A stretch of DNA of 64,000 nt from Fulvimarina uroteuthidis (GTDB lineage: Bacteria > Pseudomonadota > Alphaproteobacteria > Rhizobiales > Rhizobiaceae): the NCBI RefSeq assembly GCF_034321785.1, contig NZ_JAXLPB010000004.1, forward strand, positions 1-64,000. Direction: 5' to 3'. The position numbers were made by a program, and so were the translations under genes. How positions within the stretch are numbered: position 1 is the stretch's first letter; every line of letters begins with the position of its first letter. The notes beneath the pieces are model-generated. The model made no database searches, was not told the origin of the DNA, and saw nothing but the letters and a program-made list of their open reading frames with translations. Below, piece after piece: positions 8,344 to 16,835 of the stretch.

Positions 8344-9495
8344 CTATGCGCCCTTTCCGTCCCGCTCCCGCTCCCGGATGCGGTTCTGGACGTCGCGCAC
8401 GTCGCGCGCTTCGATCAGACCGGCCGCCTCGGCCGCGCTGGCGGCTTCGTAGAGGGTCGGCGCCAGCGTCACGGTGATCCCCTGCGCCTTCAGCTGCTCG
8501 ATGCCTTCGGTGATGTGGGTTTCGAGAATCCCCTTCGTGACGTCGCGAATATGGACCTGCATGACCCGGCCGGGATGCTTGCTTGCGACATCGGCATAGA
8601 TCCGGCCGTCGTCCTGGCCCGAATCGCCGATCAGGATGAAGGGCAGGTGCGGATAGGCGTCGAACACGCGCTCGATCATGGTCGTCTTGTGATTGTCGTG
8701 GCCGCCGGTCAGCCATTTCGTGGCATCGAGGCCGAAATCCTTGAGGAACATCGGTCCGCGCGGAATGTCGTGGATCACCAGGAACCGGTCGAAGAGATCG
8801 AAGAGGTTCCATGGACTGGACGAGACGTAGAAGAACGGGTTCGTCTCGGGGCCCATGGCACCGTTGGCCAGCGCCCGGTAGAAATGGGAGACGCCCGGAA
8901 ACGCGGTTCGCGTTTCGGCGGAATTGGCAACGACCGTGCGCCAGTGCTTCAGGAAGTTGAAGGCGCCGGTCTTCACGATCGTGTCGTCGATGTCCGAAAT
9001 GACGCCGTATCGCGCCGCGTCGGAAATCGAGCGCACCGGCAGTTCGGCGCCGATCTCCCTGCGCGACGATCCATAGCCCGGCACCTCGCCGAGCTCGATC
9101 CGGACATAGTCCCATGGCGCGTCCAGCGTGCCGGGATCGACCGCCAGCTCGATGTCGAAATAACCCTCGCGATCGGTGCGCGCCTCGCCGCTCCGGGCAC
9201 CGATGCTCCAGAAGATCTGGGCGTCGTTGATCTCGTCGGTCTCGTAGCGCTTGAAGGTGAGCTTGATGTTCTCGAAGAGCGAATGGGTCGGCGGCGCGCT
9301 GATCGCGCCGTTCTGCTCGATGACGCGCCCGCGCATCCACATGCCGTCCGCCCCGGCCATGCCGATGAAGGGAAGCAGGATGGGCGTTCCAAGCAGGCCG
9401 GTCCGCCGCTTGATCTCGAACCGCGTCCTGTCCCAGTGTCTCTCGACCCAATGAACGGCTTGTCTGAATCTTGTTTCCACCATGGGGACGGACAT
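8344..9495 (-). CDS. App1-family (DUF2183) phosphatidate phosphatase-like protein
   Basis: This 383-residue protein has the HAD-type nucleophile motif DIDDT at 168-172 within GVISDIDDTIVKTG, followed by a domain with FYVSSSPWNLF and LIGDSGQDD. These are the signature of the App1 family, whose yeast member dephosphorylates phosphatidate to diacylglycerol. The N-terminal 150 residues form a beta-rich DUF2183-associated part. A role in lipid turnover is likely but not proven for bacterial members. The start is uncertain between the ATG at 9495 and one four codons later (9483); neither has a strong ribosome site. Confidence 0.84.
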   Translation of the reverse strand: MSVPMVETRFRQAVHWVERHWDRTRFEIKRRTGLLGTPILLPFIGMAGADGMWMRGRVIEQNGAISAPPTHSLFENIKLTFKRYETDEINDAQIFWSIGARSGEARTDREGYFDIELAVDPGTLDAPWDYVRIELGEVPGYGSSRREIGAELPVRSISDAARYGVISDIDDTIVKTGAFNFLKHWRTVVANSAETRTAFPGVSHFYRALANGAMGPETNPFFYVSSSPWNLFDLFDRFLVIHDIPRGPMFLKDFGLDATKWLTGGHDNHKTTMIERVFDAYPHLPFILIGDSGQDDGRIYADVASKHPGRVMQVHIRDVTKGILETHITEGIEQLKAQGITVTLAPTLYEAASAAEAAGLIEARDVRDVQNRIRERERDGKGA

Positions 9496-9665
9496 AGGAG
9501 GACCGGCGAAAAACCGTAGCGGAAATCGACAGGATCGGGTCCTTGCGAAGACCGAAGGGGCTCGCGCCCCGCACAGGACGCACCGGGCGCAAGGGCGAAG
9601 ACTTCTTGCTTTCGCCCTTTTTTTCACCGACACCCATCTTCGACGAACACGGGGGATACGTACAC

Positions 9666-11612
9666 TTGGTCCACGGCAAACCGGCTTTCGGCGACGAACC
9701 ACCGCTTCTGGTGGATCGGCGGCGCAAGCCCGACCGCAGACAGGTCTCGTTGCGCTGGCTGGCCGGCACGCTGTTGACCGGCGTGACGTCGAGCGCGCTG
9801 ATGGGCATCGCACTGTCGGCGGCCTTGGAGAACAGCGCCGGCGCCGCCCTTCCCTCCCACATCGCCGATTATCCCCGGAATATTGCAGACGTCGCCGAGA
9901 AGGGCGCGCGGGTTTTCGCGACCGCTTTGCCGCTGGCAAGTTCGCATCAGGTGGTCGAGCTGTCGACGCTCGTCAGGGATGGCGACCGTGAGGTCGTCTC
10001 GACGCGGCCCTTCGCGCTGGTGAACATGCTCCTCGCCGCGCGCCATCCCACGACGCAGAACTATCCGCGCTTCGACCCGATCAGCATCATGTCGGAAAGC
10101 CTTCCGCCCGCCGAGGAGGATGACGAGGACCGGCTTTCGCTGGCAGCCACCCAGATCTACGGCGACCGCATGGAAAGCGGCATCTCGCTCAACATCTCGG
10201 AGTTTTCCTTCGACGAAGCGTCCTACGAGGCAGCGCCGGTCCTGACGTCCGAGGAGGCCGAGCAACTGGTGCGCGAGACCATGCCGTCCCTGCGCAACGA
10301 ACCGATCCAGGTCGCCTCGCTTTCACGCCTCGATCCGTTTCGCTTCGGGTTCAGCGGCGCCAACGAGGAATACGAGCCGGGCTCGGCCTTCCGCATCATC
10401 CAGGAGAACGTGTCCTTCGAGCCGTCGGAGCGTTCGAACGCCCATCCCCGCTTCTACGAGGAGATCGTGCCGGTTCGCGAATCCAGGGCGATCGTCGACG
10501 CGCTCGAAGGCCTCAGCGAACGCGGCGTCGACAGCAAGGACGCCGGCAAGGCGCTCGCGGACCAGCTGAAGGATCAAATGCTCTCGGCGGGCGACGCCCT
10601 CCGGCTCGGCATCGAAAGCGTCGGCGAGACGCGCACGGTCATCCGCCTCTCGGCCTATCGGGGCAAGACCCATCTGGGCACGGTCGCCGAGACGCAGGAT
10701 GGCGTCTTCGAAGAAGCCTATGCGCCCGAAATGGCCGATTCGGTCGCCGCGATTTTCGACGAGCGCGAGAGCGAGGCGCCGATCAGGGCCGACATGCCGA
10801 CGATCTACGACGGGCTTTATCAGGCGGGCCTCGCCTACGGCTTCGATCAGGCGATGTGCCAGGAGCTGATCCGCACGCTCGCGAGCGAAGTCGACCTCCA
10901 GTCGCGCCTGTCCCCCACCGACCGGCTGTCGGTGTTCTACACGATGGACGAGGTGCGCGAGGGCGAGGGCGAGGGCGCGACGCGGTCCGACATCCTGTCG
11001 GTCTCGCTGAAACTGGGCGACATGGAGAAGACCCTCTATCGCTTCAAGCCGGACGGTGCGGACCGTGCCTCCTACTTCGACGCGGAAGGGCGCAGCGCGC
11101 GCCAGTTCCTCATCCGCAAGCCGCTGCCGAGGGGGCGTTTCACCTCGGCGTTCTCGACCGGGCGCAAGCATCCGGTGCTCGGCTATGTGCGTCCGCACTG
11201 GGGCGTCGACTGGGCGGCCCCGAGCGGCACGCCCATCCTGGCGGCGGCGAACGGAACCGTGATCGAAGAGGGCTGGAAGTCCGGCTACGGCCGCCACACC
11301 AAGATCAAGCACGCCAATGGCTATGTGACGTCCTATTCCCACCAGTCGGCCTTCGCGAAGGGCCTTTCGGAAGGCACGACCGTCAAGCAGGGACAGGTGA
11401 TCGGCTATGTCGGATCGACGGGCCTGTCCACCGGCAACCATCTTCACTACGAGATCGAGGTGAACGGCAAGAAAGTCGATCCCATGCGGATCAAGGTGGG
11501 CGCCGAACAGGTTCTGAAGAGCAACGATCTGACGACCTTCACCACCGAGCGCGAGCGGATCGACGCCCTCATCGCCGAACGGTTCGAAGCGCCGCAGATC
11601 GCCTCGAAATAG
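9666..11612 (+). CDS. Peptidoglycan M23-family metallopeptidase with a membrane anchor
   Basis: This protein of about 648 residues has one membrane segment near residues 24-45 and a C-terminal LytM/M23 domain. Zinc and catalytic residues are visible in HWGVD (His511, Asp515) and HLHYE (His592, His594). The domain would cut peptide cross-links in the periplasm. The middle section (about 60-480) is acidic and includes a region resembling an OapA/LysM-like module before the peptidase. No ATG fits the N-terminus: TTG at 9666 has a GGGGGA ribosome site nine bases upstream and matches the expected family start, while TTG at 9543 would add 41 residues. It is monocistronic ahead of acpXL. Confidence 0.85.
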   Translation: MVHGKPAFGDEPPLLVDRRRKPDRRQVSLRWLAGTLLTGVTSSALMGIALSAALENSAGAALPSHIADYPRNIADVAEKGARVFATALPLASSHQVVELSTLVRDGDREVVSTRPFALVNMLLAARHPTTQNYPRFDPISIMSESLPPAEEDDEDRLSLAATQIYGDRMESGISLNISEFSFDEASYEAAPVLTSEEAEQLVRETMPSLRNEPIQVASLSRLDPFRFGFSGANEEYEPGSAFRIIQENVSFEPSERSNAHPRFYEEIVPVRESRAIVDALEGLSERGVDSKDAGKALADQLKDQMLSAGDALRLGIESVGETRTVIRLSAYRGKTHLGTVAETQDGVFEEAYAPEMADSVAAIFDERESEAPIRADMPTIYDGLYQAGLAYGFDQAMCQELIRTLASEVDLQSRLSPTDRLSVFYTMDEVREGEGEGATRSDILSVSLKLGDMEKTLYRFKPDGADRASYFDAEGRSARQFLIRKPLPRGRFTSAFSTGRKHPVLGYVRPHWGVDWAAPSGTPILAAANGTVIEEGWKSGYGRHTKIKHANGYVTSYSHQSAFAKGLSEGTTVKQGQVIGYVGSTGLSTGNHLHYEIEVNGKKVDPMRIKVGAEQVLKSNDLTTFTTERERIDALIAERFEAPQIASK

Positions 11613-11769
11613 GCTGTTGGGCGCCGATAACGTCATCAAACGGTCACAGGCTTGCAACAACCGAGCCCGGCGCGATCGCCCATGGCGCGGCATCGCTTTC
11701 AAATCGCGAACCGTTTGCCTATAGCATCGCTCTCAAATTCGAACGTCCAATAAGAAAAGCGAGACTTCA

Positions 11770-12051
11770 GTGTCGTCCACATTCGACAAAGTCGCCGACA
11801 TCATCGCCGAAACGAGCGAGATCGAGCGTGAAACGATCACGCCCGAAAGTCACGTGATCAACGATCTCGGCATCGATTCCCTCGACTTCCTCGACATCGT
11901 CTTTGCGATCGACAAGGAATTCGGCATCAAGATTCCACTCGAGAAGTGGACTCAGGAAGTCAACGATGGCGAGGCGGACACGGAGGAATACTTCATCATG
12001 AAGAATCTGTGCGCCAAGATCGACGAGCTGCGCGCCGAAAAACCCGCCTGA
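11770..12051 (+). CDS. acpXL: Very-long-chain acyl carrier protein AcpXL
   Basis: This 93-residue acyl carrier protein starts at GTG. The phosphopantetheine attachment serine is Ser37 in DSLDFLD. It is longer than the housekeeping AcpP (about 78 aa), with a C-terminal extension, as is known for AcpXL, which carries the 27-hydroxyoctacosanoyl chain that LpxXL transfers to lipid A. The downstream order (two ketoacyl synthases, a zinc-type alcohol dehydrogenase, LpxXL) confirms the role. The spacing to the next gene is 83 bases. Confidence 0.95.
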   Translation: MSSTFDKVADIIAETSEIERETITPESHVINDLGIDSLDFLDIVFAIDKEFGIKIPLEKWTQEVNDGEADTEEYFIMKNLCAKIDELRAEKPA

Positions 12052-12134
12052 TACCCGATCATGCCGACCGCGGCGCGGCAGCCGCGTTCGGCCTCTCCTC
12101 GTTCCCGAAATCCACATATTCGGCTGGAAATCGC

Positions 12135-13325
12135 ATGTCCTCTTCCCCCCGCGACGTACTCGTGACCGGCATCGGCCTCGTCTCCTCGCTCGGAGAGGGA
12201 ATCGACGTCCATCTCGACAAGCTGTCCGCGCCGTCTCCCAGCCCGTCCGTCGAGCGCGAGGCATACGCGCCCTATTCGGTGCACGCGCTGCCCGAGATCG
12301 ACTGGTCCGCGCACATTCCCAAGCGCGGCGACCTGAGGCAGATGGACACCTGGCAGAGGCTCGGCGTCTATGCGGCCGGCCTTGCGCTGCAGGATGCGGG
12401 CATTCCGTTCGACGAGGGCCTGCGCGCCGAGATCGACATGGTGGTCGCGGCCGGCGGGGGCGAGCGCGACCCGGCCGTGGACGCGCTGGTGATGGAGCGC
12501 GCGCGCGCCTCCAACGCGCCGGAGCGCGTCATCAACGAGACCTTGTCGAGCGAGCTGCGTCCGACGCTGTTCCTGGCCCAGCTCTCCAATCTCCTCGCCG
12601 GCAACATCTCGATCGTCCAGAAGGTCACGGGGTCCTCCCGCACGTTCATGGGCGAGGAGGCCGCAGGCATTTCCGCCTTCTATTCGACCCGCAGCCGCAT
12701 CGCCTGCGGCCAGAGCGAGATCGCGCTGGTCGGCGGTTCGTTCTCGGCCGAACGCCGCGACCTGATCCTCAATTTCGATCTGGCCGAACTGATGCTGCGA
12801 AACGAATGGTCGCCCGTCCTGTCGCGCCGGACGGGCGCGGACGGGATCGCCATCGGAAGCGTCGGCGCGTTTCTGATCCTCGAATCGCCGGACCATGCCG
12901 AACGGCGCGGCGCGAACGTCTACGCAAGGCTCGTCTCGGCGGTCGGCGATCGCGGCAGGCGCGACGACGGGCGGCTGGAGAAGCGCTTTTCCGATCTCCT
13001 GCCGGCCGTCGATCCTGCCGATCTCCTGATCCTGTCCGGCGCGAGCGGCCTTGCCGACCATGCGAAGGTCGAGACCGAAGCGCTCGACGCTGCCTATCCG
13101 GATGCCGCGCGGATCGCTTACGGTTCCATGCTGGGCCATTCCTTCGAGGCGCACGTTCCCGCAGGCATCGCGCTCGCCGCCGGCGCGCTGTCCAAGCGAA
13201 CGATGTTCTCGCGGACCGACCTTGCGAACGAGCGCGCGCAGGCCGCGCCCGCCCGGCATGCGCTCGTGACGACGATCGGCCATCTTCATGCCGAAGGCGC
13301 CTGCTATCTGGAAGCGGTGTCCTGA
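12135..13325 (+). CDS. Ketoacyl-ACP synthase-like protein of the AcpXL cluster, active site lost (FabF2XL-like)
   Basis: This 396-residue protein has the thiolase-fold start VLVTGIGLVSSLGEG and ends like a condensing enzyme, but aligning it by eye with its neighbour at 13374 shows catalytic losses. Glu175 in FMGEEAAG replaces the nucleophile Cys, the NAHGTST histidine is replaced by Gly in LSGASGL, and the lysine of NKSMIGH is Gly in YGSMLGH. Only the last histidine remains. It therefore resembles the chain-length-factor partner of type II polyketide synthases and probably forms a heterodimer with the active enzyme encoded next. Family position corresponds to FabF2XL of rhizobia. Confidence 0.86.
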   Translation: MSSSPRDVLVTGIGLVSSLGEGIDVHLDKLSAPSPSPSVEREAYAPYSVHALPEIDWSAHIPKRGDLRQMDTWQRLGVYAAGLALQDAGIPFDEGLRAEIDMVVAAGGGERDPAVDALVMERARASNAPERVINETLSSELRPTLFLAQLSNLLAGNISIVQKVTGSSRTFMGEEAAGISAFYSTRSRIACGQSEIALVGGSFSAERRDLILNFDLAELMLRNEWSPVLSRRTGADGIAIGSVGAFLILESPDHAERRGANVYARLVSAVGDRGRRDDGRLEKRFSDLLPAVDPADLLILSGASGLADHAKVETEALDAAYPDAARIAYGSMLGHSFEAHVPAGIALAAGALSKRTMFSRTDLANERAQAAPARHALVTTIGHLHAEGACYLEAVS

Positions 13326-13373
13326 CCCGGCGTTTAGCGACGCCGCCTTTTGCCTGAGAGAGATCATTCGACC

Positions 13374-14654
13374 ATGACGACAGCAACGCGGGATCACCTC
13401 GGCCGCTCGATCATCGCCGTCACCGGCCTCGGCGTCGTTTCGGCGCTCGGGCGCGGCATCGAGGAAAACTGGGACAAGCTCACACGCGGCGTCTCCGGCA
13501 TTCACCGGATCGAACGGTTCGACACCGATGGCCTGCGCACAACCATCTGCGGCTCCGTGGACTTCATGACGAGCCGCGAGACGAGCGCGGTCGATCTGTC
13601 CTACGCCATGGCCGAGGCGGCGGGGTCCGAGGCGGTTCTGATGGCCGGCCTTTCCGACGGCGACTTCGGCGGACCCCTGTTTCTCGCCGCGCCCCCCGTC
13701 GAGATGGAGTGGCGCTCGCGTCTCGCACTGGACAAGCAGGGCGGCGCGGAGCACGAGGAGGCGGGCTACGAACGGCTTCTCGATATCGCGCGGCGCAATC
13801 CCGATCTCGCCATCTATCATTCGACCCAGTGCAGCCGCATCTCCGAGATGCTGGCCGACCGGCTCGGCACCAGGGGCCTGCCGATCACCCTTTCCACCGC
13901 CTGCGCATCCGGCGCGAGCGCGATCCAGCTCGGCGTCGAGGCGATCCGGCGCGGCGAGACCACGCGCGCCATCTGCATCGGCACGGATGGCTCGATCAGC
14001 CAGGAATCGCTGATCCGCTTCTCCCTCCTGTCGGCGCTCTCGACCGCCAACGACGATCCGGCAGCGGCCTCCAAGCCCTTCTCGAAGGATCGCGACGGCT
14101 TCGTCATGGCCGAGGGGGCTGGCGCGCTCGTGCTCGAATCCCTCGAAAGCGCCCTGGAGCGCGGCGCGAAGGTGCACGGCCTGATCCTCGGCTGCGGCGA
14201 GCGCGCCGACGATTTTCACCGCACGCGCTCCAAGCCCGACGGCTCGCCCATCATTGCGACGATCCGGGCGGGGATCGAGGATGCGGGGCTGACGCCCGAC
14301 GACATCGACTACATCAACGCGCACGGCACCTCCACGCCCGAGAACGACCGCATGGAGGCGATGGGGCTGTCCGCGGTCTTCGGCGAGGCGCTGAAGACGA
14401 CGCCGATCTCCTCGAACAAGTCGATGATCGGCCATACGCTCACGGCGGCCGGTGCGATCGAGGCGGTCTTCTCGATCCTGTCGCTGCGCGAGGGCATTCT
14501 TCCACCGACGATCAATTACGCGGTGCCGGACCCCACGATCGAGCTCGACACCGTCGCGAACACGGCACGCAAGGCCGATATCCGCGCGGTGCTGTCGAAC
14601 TCCTTCGGCTTCGGCGGACAGAATGCCTGCCTCGTCTTCGGCCGCGCGACCTGA
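13374..14654 (+). CDS. Beta-ketoacyl-ACP synthase of the very-long-chain acyl cluster (FabF1XL-like)
   Basis: This 426-residue condensing enzyme has a complete triad: Cys177 in STACASG, His317 in NAHGTST and Lys349/His354 in NKSMIGH, with the C-terminal NSFGFGGQN loop. It should elongate acyl chains on AcpXL toward C28. The start is the ATG at 13374 with GAGAGA upstream. The middle section around residues 90-150 differs from housekeeping FabF and may widen the acyl pocket (inference). It follows the degenerate partner after 48 bases and precedes the dehydrogenase by 45 bases. Confidence 0.93.
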   Translation: MTTATRDHLGRSIIAVTGLGVVSALGRGIEENWDKLTRGVSGIHRIERFDTDGLRTTICGSVDFMTSRETSAVDLSYAMAEAAGSEAVLMAGLSDGDFGGPLFLAAPPVEMEWRSRLALDKQGGAEHEEAGYERLLDIARRNPDLAIYHSTQCSRISEMLADRLGTRGLPITLSTACASGASAIQLGVEAIRRGETTRAICIGTDGSISQESLIRFSLLSALSTANDDPAAASKPFSKDRDGFVMAEGAGALVLESLESALERGAKVHGLILGCGERADDFHRTRSKPDGSPIIATIRAGIEDAGLTPDDIDYINAHGTSTPENDRMEAMGLSAVFGEALKTTPISSNKSMIGHTLTAAGAIEAVFSILSLREGILPPTINYAVPDPTIELDTVANTARKADIRAVLSNSFGFGGQNACLVFGRAT

Positions 14655-14699
14655 TACATCGCCGCCAGGAAACGACTGAACGATCAAGGCGGAACACCC

Positions 14700-15734
14700 A
14701 TGCGCGCACTCCAGCTTGTCGGTGACAAGGATCTGAAAATCGTCGATCTGCCGGAACCCGAGGCCCCCGGTCCGGGTGAAGTGCGGGTCAGGGTCGCGAC
14801 GGTCGCGCTCAACCATATCGACGTCTGGGGCTGGCGCGGCATGGCGTTCGCCAAGCGCAAGATGCCGCTGGTGATCGGTGCCGAAGCCTCCGGCGTCGTC
14901 ACGGCGCTCGGCCAGGGCGTTTCCTCGGTCCTGCCCGGCCAGCTCGTATCGATCTACGGCGCGCGCACCTGCGGGCTCTGCAAGCCCTGCCGCGAGGGTC
15001 GCGACAATCTGTGCGAACATGTCTCCGGCGTTCACGGGTTTCATCTCGACGGGTTCGCGCAGGACTATGTGAACCTGCCGGCACGGCTCCTCGTCCCGGC
15101 CCCGCCCGGCTGCGACGCGGTCGGCGCAGCGCTGGCCCCGGTCACCTTCGGCACCGTCGAGCACATGCTGTTCGACAATGCGAGGCTCGAACCCGGCGAG
15201 ACGATCCTGATCCATGCCGGCGGCTCGGGCATCGGCTCGGTCGCGATCCAGCTGGCCAAGAAGATCGGCTGCACGGTGATCACGACGGTCGGCTCGAACG
15301 ACAAGATCGAGCGGGCGAAGGCGCTCGGCGCCGACCACGTCATCAATTACCGCGAAGACCGCTTCGAAGGCGTCACGCGCAAGCTCACCCGCAAGAAGGG
15401 CGTCGACGTCGTCTTCGAACATGTCGGCAAGGATACGTTCGCCGCCTCCATGCTGTGCATGAGGCGTGGCGGGCGGCTCGTCACCTGCGGCTCGACGTCG
15501 GGCGTTTCGACCGACATCAACCTGATGATGCTGTTCCAGCAGCAATTGAAGCTCTTCGGCTCGTTCGGCTGCCGCATGGAGAACATGGCGAACGCCATGC
15601 AGAAGATCGCGCGCGGCCTCGTCCACCCGGTCATCGATACCGAGGTCACGATGGACGAGATCGAAGTCGCGCTGCAGCGCATGGAGGGCCGCAAGGTTTT
15701 CGGCAAGGTCATTCTCAAGATGAGCGAGGCATGA
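14700..15734 (+). CDS. Zinc-type MDR alcohol dehydrogenase / enoyl reductase of the AcpXL cluster
   Basis: This 344-residue medium-chain dehydrogenase has the GroES-like N-domain and a Rossmann part with GGSGIGSVAIQLAKK (about 171-185). A structural-zinc Cys cluster is present as CGLCKPCREGRDNLC, whereas the catalytic-zinc position holds a non-canonical N-HIDVWGWRG. In the rhizobial cluster this gene (adh2XL) is assumed to act as the enoyl reductase or hydroxyl-related step of chain elongation; the exact reaction is not established. Its TGA overlaps the ATG of lpxXL by four bases, indicating coupled translation. Confidence 0.88.
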   Translation: MRALQLVGDKDLKIVDLPEPEAPGPGEVRVRVATVALNHIDVWGWRGMAFAKRKMPLVIGAEASGVVTALGQGVSSVLPGQLVSIYGARTCGLCKPCREGRDNLCEHVSGVHGFHLDGFAQDYVNLPARLLVPAPPGCDAVGAALAPVTFGTVEHMLFDNARLEPGETILIHAGGSGIGSVAIQLAKKIGCTVITTVGSNDKIERAKALGADHVINYREDRFEGVTRKLTRKKGVDVVFEHVGKDTFAASMLCMRRGGRLVTCGSTSGVSTDINLMMLFQQQLKLFGSFGCRMENMANAMQKIARGLVHPVIDTEVTMDEIEVALQRMEGRKVFGKVILKMSEA

Positions 15735-16687
15735 GCCTTCAGCGTGCCGCGCGGATGAATCCGCGCCTCCTGAAGCTCGTCCTTCGCACCAAGCGCGTGA
15801 CGGACTGGGTGACGGCGAAGGCCCTGTTCGCCGTCCTGTCGATCCTGCGGTTCCTGCCGCCCGAAAAGGGGCTCGAACTGGCGGACCGGTTCACGCGCAC
15901 CCTCGGGCCGCTCACGCCGCGCCACAAGCTCGCCCTGCACAATCTGCGCCGCGCCTTTCCCGAAAAGGACGAGGCGTGGATCGAGAAGACCGCACGGGCC
16001 AATTGGGGCCATATGGGACGGCTTGCCGCCGAGTTCGTCTTCCTCGACGACCTGTTCGATTTCGACGTCGACAATCCGGATGCCGGCCGCGTCGAGGTGA
16101 AGGGCCAGGAAATCTTCGAGGATTTCAGCGAGCGCAAGGGCCCGTTCATCTTCTTCACCGGCCATACCGGCTCGTTCGAGCTCCTGCCGATCGGCGCGGC
16201 CGCCTACGGGTTCGAGTTCACCGCCCTCTTTCGCCAGCCCAACAATCGCTATGTCGCAGAACGCGTGCAGGCGGCCCGCAGAACCGCGGGGGGACACCTC
16301 GTTCCCTCGAAGGCAGGCGCGGCCTGGACGCTGGCCGGCATTCTGGACAAGGGCGGATCGGTCGGCATGCTGACGGACCAGAAGTTCAAGAAGGGCCAGA
16401 AGACGACGTTCTTCGGGCTGCCCTGCAAGACGAGCCCGCTCTTGCCAAAGCTTGCCCGACAATATGATGCGGAGGTCTATCCGGCGCGCTCGATCAGGCT
16501 CGAAAACGGGCGCTACCGTCTCGAACTGTTTCCGCCGATCACGCTGCCGCGCCGGGAGGACGGTGAGATCGACCTCAATGCCAGCTGCCAGGCGCTCAAC
16601 GACATCGTCGAGGGCTGGGTGCGCGAATATCCCGAACAATGGATGTGGTTCCACGATCGCTGGAACCAGAAGAAACTGCTGCGTTGA
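15731..16687 (+). CDS. lpxXL: Lipid A very-long-chain acyltransferase LpxXL
   Basis: This 318-residue member of the LpxL/LpxM (HtrB) family has a membrane-associated N-terminus and the catalytic motif HTGSFE (His145, Glu150), an H-x4-E variant of the H-x4-D box. It would move the C28 hydroxy acyl chain from AcpXL to the 2' hydroxyl-linked acyl group of lipid A at the inner membrane. Other family marks are FRQPNNRYV and LTDQKFKKG. It closes the acpXL operon. Convergent asmA-like gene follows after 148 bases, in which no clear terminator was seen. Confidence 0.92.
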   Translation: MSLQRAARMNPRLLKLVLRTKRVTDWVTAKALFAVLSILRFLPPEKGLELADRFTRTLGPLTPRHKLALHNLRRAFPEKDEAWIEKTARANWGHMGRLAAEFVFLDDLFDFDVDNPDAGRVEVKGQEIFEDFSERKGPFIFFTGHTGSFELLPIGAAAYGFEFTALFRQPNNRYVAERVQAARRTAGGHLVPSKAGAAWTLAGILDKGGSVGMLTDQKFKKGQKTTFFGLPCKTSPLLPKLARQYDAEVYPARSIRLENGRYRLELFPPITLPRREDGEIDLNASCQALNDIVEGWVREYPEQWMWFHDRWNQKKLLR

Positions 16688-16835
16688 GGCGGCGGACAAC
16701 ACGGGCTCCGGCCTCCACGACATCCGAACCACCCTATCGTGCGACCCGGCAACGTCCGAACCTTTGTCCCGGATCGTGTCCGGCGCTCCCGGCGCTGCCG
16801 CTCCAACACTGGGCCGGCCCCGGACTGACGGCCCG

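Noticed and set aside
11952..15626. 1224-residue open frame on the minus strand opposite the acpXL cluster
   Set aside because: It is an antisense shadow of well-supported genes, with repeated Arg/Asp/Gly/Ala composition and no ribosome site.
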